Assembly: GCF_963583255.1 (NCBI RefSeq)
Contig: NC_084816.1
Span: forward strand, 17,161,100 to 17,225,099
Direction of reading: 5' to 3'
Source: Pyrus communis
Lineage: Eukaryota > Streptophyta > Magnoliopsida > Rosales > Rosaceae
DNA length: 64,000 nt
The position numbers and the translations under genes are program-made. Positions 10,930 to 23,010 of this stretch are shown here, piece after piece. The number at the start of each line of letters is the position of its first letter. The stretch's first letter is position 1. Under the pieces are notes generated by a model. The model had not been told where the DNA came from and did not search any database. It saw only the letters and a program-made list of their open reading frames with translations.

Positions 10930-12720
10930 GTAGGACCCCTGAGTTATTACTGGTACGTTACTTGTTTATGGTAACTGGACTCATGTTCTGATTGATTCAG
11001 GTGCTACTTATTCATTTATATCTCCAAAATTTGCACGGGTTGTGAACTCGCAACCTTCATTGCTTTGTTTTGATATGTTCATACAATTGCCATTTAGAGA
11101 TCTATTATGTGCATGGTGGGATTTAGGGATTGTCCAGTTATTGTTAAAGGGGAACTTATGGAGGCCAATTTGATTCCCTTCAAGCTTGTGGAGTTCGATG
11201 TCTTTCTGGGAATGGATTAGCAATCTAGGCATAATGCTTATGTGGGATGTAGGGAGAAATTGGTGACCTTTAATAGGTTTGGACAACCAACGATCACGTT
11301 TCATGGTGAACAACGAATCCTTTAGAATAGTATTATTTCCTCCATCCAGACGATAAAGTTACTACAAAAAGGTTGTGTGGGATTCTTAGCTCATGTGGTC
11401 ACGCAAGGTGAACCTTCTCTGTGTGATAGAGATGTGCCAGTGGTGAATGAATTCACCGATGTATTTCCTGGGGATTTGCCAGGGTTACCACTTGCGAGGG
11501 AAATCAAATTCACCATTGATTTACTTCCAGGTACCAACCTCATTTCCTTAGCACTATACCGAATGGCACACGTTGAGTTGAGGGAATTAAAGATTCAACT
11601 TCAGGAGCTTGTGGATAAAGGCTACATCCAGTCCAACATGTCATCTTGGGGCGTTCTTGCATTGTTTGTTAGGAAGAATGATGGGTCGACGAGACTTTGC
11701 ATCGATTATAGGTAACTGAATCGGGTGACAGTGAAGAACCATTATCCTCTGCCTCGCATTGATGATTTGTTTGACCAACTGAGGGGTGCTCAGGTGTTCT
11801 CTAAGATTGATCTTCATTTGGGTTACCTTCAGTTGCTAATTCAGAATGAAGATGTACCGAAGACTGCTTTTCGCACTAAGTATGGACATTATGAGTTCCG
11901 TGTCATGCCTTTTGGATTAATGACATCTTGATCTACTCTAAGAGTAATTTTGAGCACATGAAACATTTGAAGTTGGTGTTGTAGAGGTTAAGAAAACATC
12001 AACTGTATGCGAAGTTCAGTAAGTGTCAGTTTTGGCTAAACCAGATCAGTTTCCTCAGGCATGTGGCTTCTGTTGAGGGAATTAGTGTGGACCTTCAGAA
12101 GATTTTTGCAGTATCTATGTGGGAATAACCGAGGAATGTTATTAAAGTGAGGAGTTTTCTGGTACTAGCTGGCTATCATAGATGTTTTGTGAAAGATTTC
12201 TCGGCCATCGCCCTGCCTCTTACTAAGTTGACCCGGAAGGGGGTCAAATTCGAATGGGATGAAAGTTGTGAATGCAATTTTCAGGAGCTTAAACAACATC
12301 TTACTCATGCCCCTATCCTTGCTCTTCTAGACGATGGTGGTGAGTTTGAGATCCATAGTAATGCATTATTGTCAGGTTTGGGTTGTGTTCTGTTGCAACA
12401 TGGGAAAGTCATCACTTATGCTTCTAGGCAGCTCAAAACTCACGAGAAAAACTACCCCACTCATGATCTGGAACTCGGAGCAGTAGTCTTTGCTCTAAAA
12501 ATTTGGCGACATTACTTATACGGTGAGAAGTGTTGCATCTTTACCGATCATAAGAGTTTGAAGTATGTCTTCACCTAGAAGGAGTTAAATTTGAGGCAGA
12601 GAAGGTGGATGGAACTCATTAGTGACTACGATTGCATTATTGAGTATTATCCGAGTCATGCAAATGTCCTAGCGGACGCACCTAGCCAGAAATCCTATGG
12701 ACAACTTACCTCCTTTCAAG
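10930..12720 (+). pseudogene. Protease, reverse transcriptase and RNase H of the chromovirus element
   Basis: A protease active-site block HVLIDSGATYSFISP is seen at about 10982-11026. Reverse transcriptase follows from about 11430: FPGDLPGLP, the DGSTRLCIDYR block, [13 protein letters not shown] and RVMPFGLM. Immediately after FGLM the sequence jumps to the D-D-I-L-I-Y-S region, so the segment between palm motifs (roughly 25-30 codons) is deleted. RNase H shows [33 protein letters not shown] and [12 protein letters not shown], then DYDCIIEYYPSHANVLAD. Several in-frame stops (e.g. near 11713 and 12576) also break it. Confidence 0.9.
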
Positions 12721-12759
12721 CTATCCATGTTCTGCTATTGTTTTCTCTTTGAGAGACTG

Positions 12760-13248
12760 GTGTTACAGTGACACTAGATTCATATGGAGCATTGTTAGCA
12801 CACTTCCAAATTAGGCATGTTTTGGAATATTTGGTACGGGAAGCTCAAGAGCTCGACCAACAATGTGCAGACTTAAAGGAACAGGTGCAGAATGGTTCTA
12901 GGCGAGATTTGAAAATTTGGAAAGATGAAGCCTTGGTGATGGGAAATAGGATGTTTGTGCCTAAGGACAATGAAGTGGTGAGAAGGAAATTCTCGACGAA
13001 GCCCATATTTTGGTGTATGCCATGCATCTGGGGAGTACTAAATTGTATCATACTATCCGTTCATTCTACTATTAGTATGGGATGAAACAGGATGTGGCAG
13101 AGTATGTGAAGAGATGTATTATTTGCCAGCAGGTGAAGGCGGACAGACAGAGACCTGAAGGGCTAATGCAGAATCTCCTTATACCAGTGTGGAAGTAGGA
13201 AAACATCACCATGGATTTCGTGTATGGTTTGCCGAGCACGCGGTCGAG
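12760..13248 (+). pseudogene. Integrase N-terminal part (zinc-binding region) of the chromovirus element
   Basis: Encodes the segment before the catalytic core: LKIWKDEALVMGNRMFVPKD, an H-x-S...TKLYHTI-like stretch and VKRCIICQQVKADRQRPEG, which holds the C-x-x-C of the HHCC zinc finger. The core start ITMDFVYGLP is visible, then the CACTA element at 13249 interrupts it. A frameshift lies near 13020-13080. Confidence 0.85.
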
Positions 13249-13849
13249 CACTACTACAAAATTATCTATAACTGGCGGTCCAAAAATCGACAAAAAACGT
13301 ATATTACTGTTGGATTTTGCTTAAAATCCGACAGAAAATGGATGCAGTGGCGGATATAATAAGTGATAGAATTGCTTGCGTCAGGAAATGAATTTTCTGA
13401 CAGAAAATATTTTAAAACCGACAGAAATTTTGTCGGTTATATCTGACAGGATATACATTTATAATAAATAAATAAGAGAATTTTTGTCGGATAAAATTGA
13501 CAGAAAATACATACACCGCCAGGACTTCCGTCGGATATAACCGACAGAGAATTTATTATAAGAATAAATAAAAGCTTTCTTGTTGGATAAAATCGACAGA
13601 AAATTTATTAATAATAAAAAAAATATTTCTGCATTTTCCATATCCCCTGTATTCAACATCCAAAACCTTGCCAGAGCTCGATCTCGAAAACCGCAGGGCC
13701 CTTAAATTCTTAGGCAAGGGAGCAATGATGCTAATGCCTTTAATATCAACAGGTATGCAATAATGTCAGTGAGTATTATGTAAAGCTACCAACCTTTTGT
13801 CATGGAGTTTTCAGTATAAGAGCCTAACTAGTACCTTGTTTTTTTGCAG

Positions 13850-14320
13850 TTTAAGATTACTACTTCACAAGACAATACCTTCAGAGTTGAATAAACCGAC
13901 ATCACATATGCAAACTCTGGAACACGAAGATCTTTTAGCCGTGTGTGTTTTTGTTGAGGGGGTGTTAGAAGAAAGTCTTGCTAAGTTTGAGAAAGATGAG
14001 CTAGATTCTGATAATTTTGTGAGATGCGAACTTGGAGCTTGCTGGATACAACACTTGCAAGACCAAAAGAATATAGACAAAGATAAGAAACCGTCAAACG
14101 AGAAGGCTAAAATGAGTTGAAGGTTGAGGGACTTGGGACACCTCTTAAATCCCTTAAGAACAACAAGAAAAAAATCAGATGGAGGCAATACCAAGCTGCA
14201 ATTTGAAAGCTCAAAGTCTCATGCAGATGGTGTTGTTGTGGAAGCTGAAAATAGCATATCCCCTTCCGTGGAATCAAAGCTTGAGACTAATGCCAAAGAA
14301 AATGAGCACCGGCGCAAGGA
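13850..14320 (+). pseudogene. Captured fragment of a TSS/REC-type (CLU-family) gene
   Basis: This piece lies inside the CACTA element. Its frame contains TLEHEDLLAVCVFVEGVLEE, then FVRCELGACWIQHLQDQKN and KDKKPSNEKAK. I recognise the block ELGACWIQHLQDQ as belonging to plant CLU-related proteins of the TSS / REDUCED CHLOROPLAST COVERAGE group. A stop after AKMS and a frameshift follow, but the related peptide continues in another frame (KKSDGGNTKLQFESSKSHAD, then ENSISPSVESKLETNAKENE). An acceptor-like ttttttgcag at about 13842-13851 precedes it, so intron DNA seems to have been captured too. Recognition is from memory; the element-borne copy is non-functional as read. Confidence 0.7.
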
Positions 14321-14649
14321 AAAGATGGAGGGGATATTGTGGAAAATTTTGTTATGATTTTAAAAAATAAAATAATAATTGTTGGGTTTAATAAATAAAT
14401 AAATAATATGTATTTAAATAGAATATGCTTTTAAAAATTAAATAAATAATTGTTTGGTTTAATAGATAATTTTTACATTTTTGGTTTAATAGATAATAAT
14501 CCATGTAAAATATGCGATAAAGAAACAAAAAGAGAATTGTACAATGCAAATGTCTTCGCACAAACTAAATATTGTCTAATCAATACTTGAAAAACAAAAA
14601 TAAAAATTTAGCACAAATTACTTTTCCCACTTCAAAATTTAGGCAAATT

Positions 14650-16500
14650 TATGCATTATACGAAACTAGTTTCCATGATCTAGCCGTCAAACTTGTTTGT
14701 AGATACTACAAGATCGCATACGTAAAAAATCGTGCAAAACAAACATTCAAATATTACGTAACGGAATAAAAGTTTTCGACGATTATAAACGAAAATTTAC
14801 AATTTAATGGTTATTTTAGCTTCGATTTTAATGATTTTTTATAGCTATACTCATTGACCCTATAAGAATGTAATGACTAAATTTGATCTTCAATTTAAAA
14901 TATTTACACTAGTGGATACTACAAAATCTTATTTTATATTTAATGGAAGTATAACATTAACTCTAAGTGTTTGTTTAATATACTGTTTTAATACGATACA
15001 CATTCTACGAAGCGTTTTTCAACGATCCAACCATCAAACTTGTTTGTACACACTCCGAGATCACATACGTAAAAAATCATAAAAAAAAAGCATTAAGAGA
15101 TTAGGTAACAGAATAAAAGTTTTCGACGGTTATAAACGAAAAATCACAATTTAATGGTTCCTTTAGCTCCTATTTTGATGATTTTTTACAGCTACACTCC
15201 TTGACCCTATAAGAATGTATTGAAGGAATTCGATCTTCAATTTAAAATATTTACACTAGTGGATACCACAAAATCTTATTTTATACTTTATGAGGAAGTA
15301 TAACATTAACTCTAAGTATTTGTTTAATCTACCATTTTGACTCAATATGCATTCTATGAAACTTTTTTCAACGATCCAACCGTCAAATTTATTTATACAT
15401 ACTCCGAGATTGCATACGTAAAAAATCGTAAAAAAAAACATTCAAAGATTACATAACAGAACAAAAGTTTTCGCCGGTTATAAACTATAAATTCACAATT
15501 TAACGGTTATTTTAGCTCCAATTTTAATGATTTTTTTATAGCTACACTCCTCGACCCTATAAGAATGCAATGAATAAATTCGATCTTCAATTTAAAATAT
15601 TTACACTAGTGGAAACCACAAAATCTTATTTTATACTTAATGGAAACATAACATTTACTCTTAAATGTTTGTTTAATCTACTGTTTTGATGCAATATACA
15701 TTCTAAGAAACTTTTTTCAACGATCAAACCGTCAAATTTGTTTGTACACACTCCAAGATTGCATACGTAAAAAATCGTAAAAAACAAACATTAAGAGATT
15801 ACGTAACGGAACAAAATTTTTCGACGGTTATAAACGAAAAATCACAATTTAACGGTTATTTTAGCTCCGATTTTAATGATTTTTTACAGCTACACTACTC
15901 GACCCTATAAGAATGCATTGAACAAATTCGATCTTCAATTTAAAATATTTACACTATTGGATACCACAAAATCTTATTTTATACTTGATGGGGAAGTATA
16001 ACATTAACTTTAAGTGTTTGTTTAATCTACCGTTTTGATGCGATACGCATTCTATGAAACGTTTTTCAATGATCCAACCGTTAAACTTGTTTGTACACAC
16101 TCTGAGATCGCATACGTAAAAAATCGCAAAAAACAAACATTCAGAGATTAGGTAACGAAGCAAAAGTTTTCGATGGTTATAAACGAAAAATCAAAATTTA
16201 ACGGTTATTTTTAGCTCCGATTTTGATGATTTTTTACAGCTACACTCTTCGACCCCATAAGAATGCAATGATTGAATTCGATCTTCAATTTAAAATATTT
16301 ACACTAGTGGATAAATCTTATTTTATACTTAATGGAAGTATAACATTAACTCTTAAGTGTTTGTTAAATCTATCAATTTGATAGGATATGCATTCTACGA
16401 AACTAGTTTCAACGATCCAACCGTCAAATATGTTTGTATATACTTCGAGATAGCATGTGTAAAAACTCGCAAAAAAAAAACAAAAAAACATTAAGAGATT
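14650..16500. repeat. Satellite-like array, ~348-bp unit, about 5-6 copies, inside the CACTA element
   Basis: The landmark 'catacgtaaaaaatcg' or a close variant recurs at about 14717, 15064, 15413, 15762, 16111 and 16454, giving spacings of 347, 349, 349, 349 and 343 bp. Each unit also carries 'gatccaaccgtcaaacttgt', 'gttttcgacggttataaac' and 'tttacactagtgga'. The first and last units are more diverged. No coding capacity. Confidence 0.92.
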
Positions 16501-17249
16501 ATTCTGGCTGCCGTCCAAAATTTTGCTTTGTTCATGTCAGTTATATCTGATAGGGCCATGACTGAAAAAAAAAAAATATTAAAAACATGTGTTTATTTAT
16601 TTATTTTTAATCAATATAACATTTTATAATAGTAAAATCAGACATGATGGAGTACACCAGATGTTCATGTATGTTTATGTGCCAGACAATGTGCTTTGTG
16701 ACGCATTGAAAAAAATTGTTTGAATTTTTTTGTATCTTGTTGCTTGCCATGAGGGAGTATAATCCTTATTACAAAAATGATAGAGCTTCAGATTGTAGTC
16801 TGTTGTTATTATTCTCTCAGAAAATTTATGGCTCGTGTTAGGGTCATGAGTGAAAAAATATATTTAAAATATGTGTTTATTTATTTATTTTAATCAATAT
16901 AACATTTTAAATAATAAAATTTTCATTTCTGTCGGTTAGAAGCGCCATAATACTAAAATAATAACCGTTAGAAAGTAAAATAATAAAATAGTCAATTTTT
17001 GTCAGTTATAACCGCCACCATTAACTTAAAAACCATCAGGATCTGTAAAAAGTATTTTAGAAAAAGGATTAAAAAATACTATCAGTTATAATCGCAGGAG
17101 CTTTTTGATATCCGCCAGAAATTTATGTCGGATATAACCGACATGATTTTTCTAATATCTGTCACTAATTAAATGATGTGTCAGATATATTTTATCCGAC
17201 ATGATTTTTCTAATATCCGCCACCTAAAACTAATATTGTAGTAGTGGAG

Positions 17250-18268
17250 GTTTGATGGCATTTGGGTGATTGTGGATCTATTCACCAAGACTACTCACTT
17301 CTTACCTGTTCAACAAACCTACACACTGGAGAAGTTGGCACAGTTATTCATCGATAATATTGTCAAACTTCATGGTGTACTTGTCACCATTGTTTCGGAC
17401 AGAGATCCAAGATTCACCTACAGATTTTGGAGAGCATTCAATGAAGCCATAAATACTCAGCTGTTGTACAACACTGCCTATCATCCACAGACCGATGGTT
17501 AATCTGAGATGACGATTTAGACTTTGGAGGACATGTTGAGAGTGTCTATTCTCCAATAGAAGGGTAGTTAAGATATCTATTTGCCATTGATCAAGTTTGC
17601 CTATGACAACAGCGGTACTACCATTCTAGTATCGGAATGGCACCATTTGAGACACTGTATGGGAAGATGTGCCAGACACCGTTCTGATAGACTGAGGTCG
17701 GTGAACGGTTGTATGTGGGGCCAGAAATTGTCGACACCATTAATACTAACATCCAGTTGATTAAGAGGAACCTGAAGGCGGCACAAGATCGACAGAAGAG
17801 CATTGCAGACTGACATTCCAGGGATCGTGAGTATGAGATTGGTGACTTTGTCCTTTTGAAGTTGTCATCCTGGAAGGGTGTGGTTCGTTTTGGTAAACGG
17901 GGAAAGTTGAGTCCTCAATATATTGGTCCCTACCGAATCATATAAAGAATTGGTGCGGTTGCTTATAAATTAGAGCTACCACTAGAGTTATCGCAGATTC
18001 ACGATGTTTTTCATGTTTTCATGCTTTGGAAATATGTACCAGATCCCTCTCACATCATTCAGCCGGAACCATTAGAAGTGAGTCAGGATGCGAGTTATGT
18101 TGAAGAACCAGTGGTGATCATTGATCGACATGATGAATCTCTAAGGAATAAGGTTATTCCGTTAGTGAAGGTGTTGTGGAGGAACCATGCAGTCGAGGAA
18201 GCGACGTGAGAAATGGAGGAATTGATAAGGAGCCAATATCCATATTTATTTATTTAAGGTTGTAATTT
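17250..18268 (+). pseudogene. Integrase core and chromodomain-like C terminus of the chromovirus element
   Basis: Resumes after the CACTA insertion with IWVIVDLFTKTTHFLPV (first catalytic Asp), VTIVSDRDPRFTYRFWRAF (second Asp) and YHPQTDG. The catalytic Glu region follows (TLEDMLRV) after stops. Downstream are GKRGKLSPQYIGPYRI and LELP.....IHDVFHVFML, the usual integrase C-terminal block. The tail YVEEPVVIIDRH...KVIPLVKVLWRNHAVEEAT is a chromodomain-type segment. Stop codons near 17502, 17517, 17559, 17811 and 18207 inactivate it. Confidence 0.9.
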
Positions 18269-18285
18269 CGGGGACGAAATTCTTT

Positions 18286-18297
18286 TAAGTGGGTAGA
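18286..18297 (+). other. Polypurine tract region of the chromovirus element
   Basis: 'taagtgggtaga' directly precedes the right LTR, after the 'ggggacgaaattctt' stretch common before the 3' LTR in this group. Confidence 0.6.
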
Positions 18298-18299
18298 TT

Positions 18300-20776
18300 T
18301 GTATTTTCATATTGTCTGACTTATGAAATTACCTTTTTACCATTGAGCTGACTTTGTTTGATTGTGTCATCAAAACACATAGTTTTAATTTAATTAAGTT
18401 ATTCATATCTTACTCAACGCCCAAACGTGTAGGCATGAACAGATTCAAACTTGGAGTTATAACGAAGATTTTACATTCTGAACGTCGAACGTTTTTTGGA
18501 TATTTTCGTATTTCGTCTTTAGTGACATTGTTCTGAATGCCATAAGGCCCATTTCCTTTTTCATCTCCTCCCGGGCCTTTTTTCCCTTTTTTCCTTTGGA
18601 CTCGTGAGCCCCCTCTCGTACACAACTCTCTCGTATCTCTCCTTCACTTTATCTCATTCTCTCCATCTCTTCTCTATGTCCCCGTGCCCGCTCTCTACAA
18701 CTCTCCATCTTCTCTCTAAAACTCACACACATAACAATCTCAAACCGCTACCATGTGGCGGAGAAGTTTTGGAAACCCTATGACAAGCTGAGGAACCCTC
18801 TAGCGACGTTGTCACTATTCATCATCTTCCCCAACGTATTTCGTAATTTTTTGAAGTTGGTAAGCTTCTAGAAACCCTTGAGATGTATTTTAAGAGTAGA
18901 TCAAAGCTTTTTTTAAGTTGTACACATGTGTTAATTGAAGAAAATAGCTCGGAGTAGCTTTTCCAAATTTTCCAACGAACACCGCCACTTTCGAGGTGTT
19001 TTTCGGCCAAAGCATGGCGATTTAGCTATCGTGCAAGGTACAATTCTCTTCATATCATTGAGTACTACAACTTTGGTGTTTGAATCACTTGATTTGGTTG
19101 AATAATGAAGAAGTTATGAGTGTTTGAAGTTGTGCCTAAAAACCGGCCAAACTATAAGTTCAAACTGGGTCGACCTAACCCGTTTAACCTTAACCCAGAT
19201 TAATTTAGGCCAGATTTCCTAACCCAATAAGCTAAGCCCAAACCCAGTTAAGCCCAACCTAATAACCTAGTAACCCAGAAACCTAACTAGGCCTTTAGGC
19301 CATGGAGTCCGGCCTAAGCTATAGGCCCAAGCCAAGGACCCTAGGCCCAAGCCCAGAAGCCTAAACCCTGAGCCCAGCCAGCGTGTGAGCCTACGCATGG
19401 GTGAGTGTGGAGCACACGCGCCGCTGTCGGGGACTTTTCCGGCTAACTTTCCAGCGACCCACGGTGGCGCATGGCCGCTAGGTCCGCCACCTTGTGGCGA
19501 CATGTGGGGGTACTCGAGGTCCCTATTTATGTTTTTCAACGTCCTGAATCTATTTATGACATATGTTTTCTGAAATTCAATTGTTATGATAGAGTTTTAT
19601 TAATTGGAACCTTTATGTGCTTAGGTGCAATTATTAACGGCGTTTTCCGTCCCTCCTATTTCGCATGACTCTTCGACAACGGATTATCTGTGAGTGGACC
19701 CCTTCTAAAATGTATAATTTTATGCATACACGAAAAGCATGATTTAATGGGTACGTTTTATGAGTAAATTAGATGTTACTTTTTATGAGATATCATGCTT
19801 TACTGAGAATATTTTGGAATACCATGCTTTATCGATTTTATGTTCTTTGTAGTATATATGATCGATGATTATATACTATGAAGATGTTTTGAGATATGAT
19901 GTTTTAGCGACTGAGCTCCGTTGAGATATATGTACTTATGTTGGAAAGATTATATTCAATGTTTTGTGCTTATCTAGTGGTCATTGTCCTGCCTACGGGC
20001 GTATGTTCTGCCTACGGGCGCGTGATGGAGAGCCTTCGGATGATTATGATACCACTAGTTAGCACACTATATATGATATATATTTTATGAAAGGTTTATG
20101 GCATGCTAGGGTTTTCGGAAAACCTATCACATATTATGCTATTAGTTTTCATAAACTTTGGGGGTTAGTACGTTATTGAATAACTATGTTTGTACTACTT
20201 ATATATCAAGTTGTTCCACTCATATTTGTTTTGGGCCCCCTCAGGACATAGTAACGAGACATACGATCCGAGCTACGAGGCATTCCCCTACCAGTGATAT
20301 CATGCCATACACTTTGCTTTTGACATCACTTGTAATAGCACTTTCTGTACACCTTCCGCTTATATTCTGAATTAGATGTATGCTCTGAACATGTCATGCA
20401 TTATCACTATCATTTTATTAACGGCTGAATATTATTATGTATTTTTTTAAGGTTGCATTTGAATATTACATTGCGTAGTTATGCGCGAAATTTATATGTA
20501 TGTTTCACATGTTCTAGGCATATGCATTCATTAAAAGGAAAACTAATGAAAAGGGCTTGAAAACTTTGAGTTTTAACAATAAGGACAAAATAAAGGGTAA
20601 AGTGAATAGTACCAGGATTGACTTCTTAGTGCAAAAATATGGTTTTTTGTTAAAACGAGTAGTACCATAAGCTTTTCGTTGTAGTTCCCTTCATTAAATG
20701 GCTTATGTCACCCTCGAGTGTCGGTCAGCACGTGGCCATCCCAATGTCCCCTGGATATCGGGATCCGTGCGTGTCA
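18300..20776 (+). repeat. Right LTR of the chromovirus element
   Basis: Aligns with 6481-8878 and ends GTGTCA just before the ATTAT duplication. It begins TGTATTTTC because about 24 bases at the LTR start were lost, apparently between short TG repeats. It contains a 154-bp MITE (20536-20689) that the left LTR lacks. Confidence 0.9.
20536..20689. mobile_element. MULE-type MITE inserted in the right LTR
   Basis: A 154-bp insertion flanked by the perfect 9-bp duplication TTCATTAAA (20527-20535 and 20690-20698). The left LTR preserves the uninterrupted target 'gcattcattaaatggctt' near 8790. Ends are imperfect inverted repeats (AGGAAAACTAATGAAAAGG versus the complement of the end, GGGAACTACAACGAAAAGC). 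Internal motif 'gtgaatagtacca'. Non-coding. Confidence 0.92.
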
Positions 20777-21563
20777 ATTATCTATTCCTTTCAGGCTTGG
20801 AGAAGCTATGAGGAATTTGCCCGTGGCCCCAATCAAGCAGAGCTTTTTTATTAAATTCGCACAGGGCCCCCAAAATGTCAAAGACGGCCCTAAAGCCTAT
20901 CCTTCATATGGCTATTCGAAAAAGGGGGGGGGGGGTTGGGGTTTGTTTGGGTTGATTTTGGGCCAAAACCGAAACCAAACCAACCTAGTAAGTTTGGCCA
21001 AAATTGCAAACCAAAACCAATCAAGCCGGGTCCGAAACTGATTAGGTCGGTTAACTGACAATAGCGGGTTGGTTTGGGTCGGTTTTCGATTTGTGTGAAC
21101 ACCAATTAAATTCAAAGTTTAACATTCAAACATTCTTAAAGTTATAAAAAATAAAAAATAAAAAAAAATTATCAAAGCTCCAATCCTACAAAATATTACA
21201 ATCCAAATGTTCCAAAAGTTCCAAAAGATCAAAGTTCCAAAAGTTGTACTAGAGAAAGCATTACATATAGATACTTAAATATTTCTAAAGTTCAAAAGTT
21301 CTACTGGAGAAGGCATTACATATCGAAAAGTTCCAAAAATTCCATACTTCCAAGCCTCTAGTAACTTTCCCATCACTTCTTACACTCCAACAACCTGCTG
21401 ATGTAATAATTATGTAAACACAGAAGCATAAGCTTTGCACAAGAGTTCGCAATTAAATATATGAACTATGAAGTTATAAACAAGTTATCATATCTTACAA
21501 GCCACGACTAGTCAATTAACATCAATTAGGAGATATATTTAAGAAAATAAAGCATGGGAAAGT

Positions 21564-23010
21564 TTAAATAAAACAAGAGAAACTATAAAAGACAACGAAA
21601 AGTACTTTGCCTTTTTCCATGTTCTCTAAAGCATGGTAGAAGTCCAGGTTATCCGCTGTAGGTTCCTTGAAGAAGTCAAATGCCTCAGCCCTCAACCAAT
21701 CATTTGTGCAAATCAGCGCTTCAACTGTTTTGGGGGTCAAAGAAGCCCGAAAAGGATCCACAACCCTTTTTCCATACAAAATGCAACTTTTGAAGGTACA
21801 CTAGAAGCAGGAACAGAAAATACATCCTTTGCAATTTTAGATGAGATAGGAAACATTGGGGAGTTCTCTTTCCACCATTCCAAAACATTGAATGACACAA
21901 GGCCTATATCCTCACATGCATCCATTAAGTACTTATCAACTTCATTTCTAATGTGAACTACATTCTTCGCTTTTCTTGGTCTCATGTATTTCTTGAGTCT
22001 TGGATTTGTCTCCACAACACTTGCCCCCACCCCACCAAACACTCTCCGAATTAGACTCATTACTTGTTTGGGTATCTTGTGGGCTCTCCTTTTTATACTC
22101 ATCATACAAGCACATAAGAAGAGTCTTCACGTTATTTGTCATTTCTGGAACTTTGGAGGAATCAATTTCCAAATCTTCAAAAGAGTATGAGACATAATCA
22201 AGTTTGCAGCATGGATCAAGAACAACAACTACTATCATAAGCTGGTTCACCTCTCCACCAACACTTCATTTTAGTTGCTAACTTTTTCATAAAAGTATCT
22301 CCATTTTTAGCCATAGAGTTCAAATCATCTACAATACTACACATCTCATGGAAAGGGACATGAGAAGCGACCGTCTTATAAGCACTAAACTTCTTTGTTG
22401 ACTCAAAATTTTTTTTCAAGAACTTCACAAAAGCCTTTGCATATTCCCAATCTGTGAATGTTGAAGGCCCCACCACAACTTTCACACCCACAAGTTCAAC
22501 TCTTTTCCTCTTTTTGCCCATTTTCCCATCATCAAACTCACTGAATTCCTCAAAGTAATTAGCAAATTATGTGTCCTCTTCTTCCAGCCTCTCAAACGTT
22601 GTTTGCAACTTTAAAGCAGCCTCTAACATCAAATAGGTGGAATTCCACCACATCTTATATTCCAGAGGCAAAAGGCCCTTGCTATCAATCTTTGCCAAGG
22701 CCTAAACTTTTCAAGACGAGATGGAGAAGATCTTGTATATTTACAAGCCCTACAAATACACTTAATTGAGCTATGCAATTCACTCAACCCATCCTGAACA
22801 ATCAAATTGGTGATGTGAGCACAACACTTCATGTGTAAAAGATCTCCATTCAACAAAAGAGTGTTCCAATGCCCTAATGCCCTCTTCATATATCGAATAG
22901 CACCATCATTAGCAGTAGCATTGTCGATGATTGTGAAGACTTTTTCAATGCCCCAATTGCATCACCCTTATGATTTGTAATTTGACAAAAAAAATTTGTG
23001 CAAGTTCCAC
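21564..23010 (-). pseudogene. hAT transposase, central and C-terminal portion (broken)
   Basis: Reading leftward on the minus strand from the insertion: a VFTIIDNATANDGAIRYMKRAL-type block (second catalytic Asp region), then LLLNGDLLHMKCCAHITNLI and VQDGLSELHSSIKCI. After frameshifts come DWEYAKAFVKFLKKNFESTKKFS and HEMCSIVDDLNSMAKNGD, then the hAT C-terminal dimerisation region EVDKYLMDACEDIG, VLEWWKENSPMFPISSKIAK and DVFSVPASSVPSKVAF. The tail VVDPFRASLTPKTVEALICT and NDWLRAEAFDFF closes it. This order is that of BED-finger RICESLEEPER-like transposases. Several indels break the frame. Confidence 0.88.

Larger units (their letters stand above)
13249..17246. mobile_element. Non-autonomous CACTA (En/Spm) element inserted in integrase
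   Basis: A 3998-bp insertion begins CACTACTACAAAATTA; its other end is the inverted form (TAATATTGTAGTAGTG). It is flanked by the 3-bp duplication GAG (13246-13248 and 17247-17249). Both ends are packed with short subterminal repeats such as CCGACAGAAA/TTTCTGTCGG, which is typical of CACTA elements. No transposase is present. The interior carries a host-gene fragment (13850-14320) and a ~348-bp tandem array (14650-16500). Integrase reads correctly into both flanks, confirming the boundaries. Confidence 0.93.
6481..20776 (+). mobile_element. Complete but defective Ty3/gypsy chromovirus-type LTR retrotransposon
   Basis: The 5-bp direct repeat ATTAT flanks the element at 6476-6480 and 20777-20781. 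Its LTRs are about 2.4 kb. A primer-binding site for initiator tRNA-Met follows the left LTR and a purine tract precedes the right one. The internal order is gag with a CCHC-like knuckle, protease, reverse transcriptase, RNase H, integrase and a C-terminal chromodomain-like segment. That order and the chromodomain place it among plant chromoviruses, probably the Tekay/Del lineage. It is inactive: many stops, an RT deletion, and insertions in gag (9615-10310), integrase (13249-17246) and the right LTR (20536-20689). Confidence 0.93.

Noticed and set aside
14650..16500. Regularly spaced repeats that could suggest a CRISPR array
   Set aside because: Units are ~348 bp with homology throughout, no short repeat/spacer pattern, in a plant transposon.
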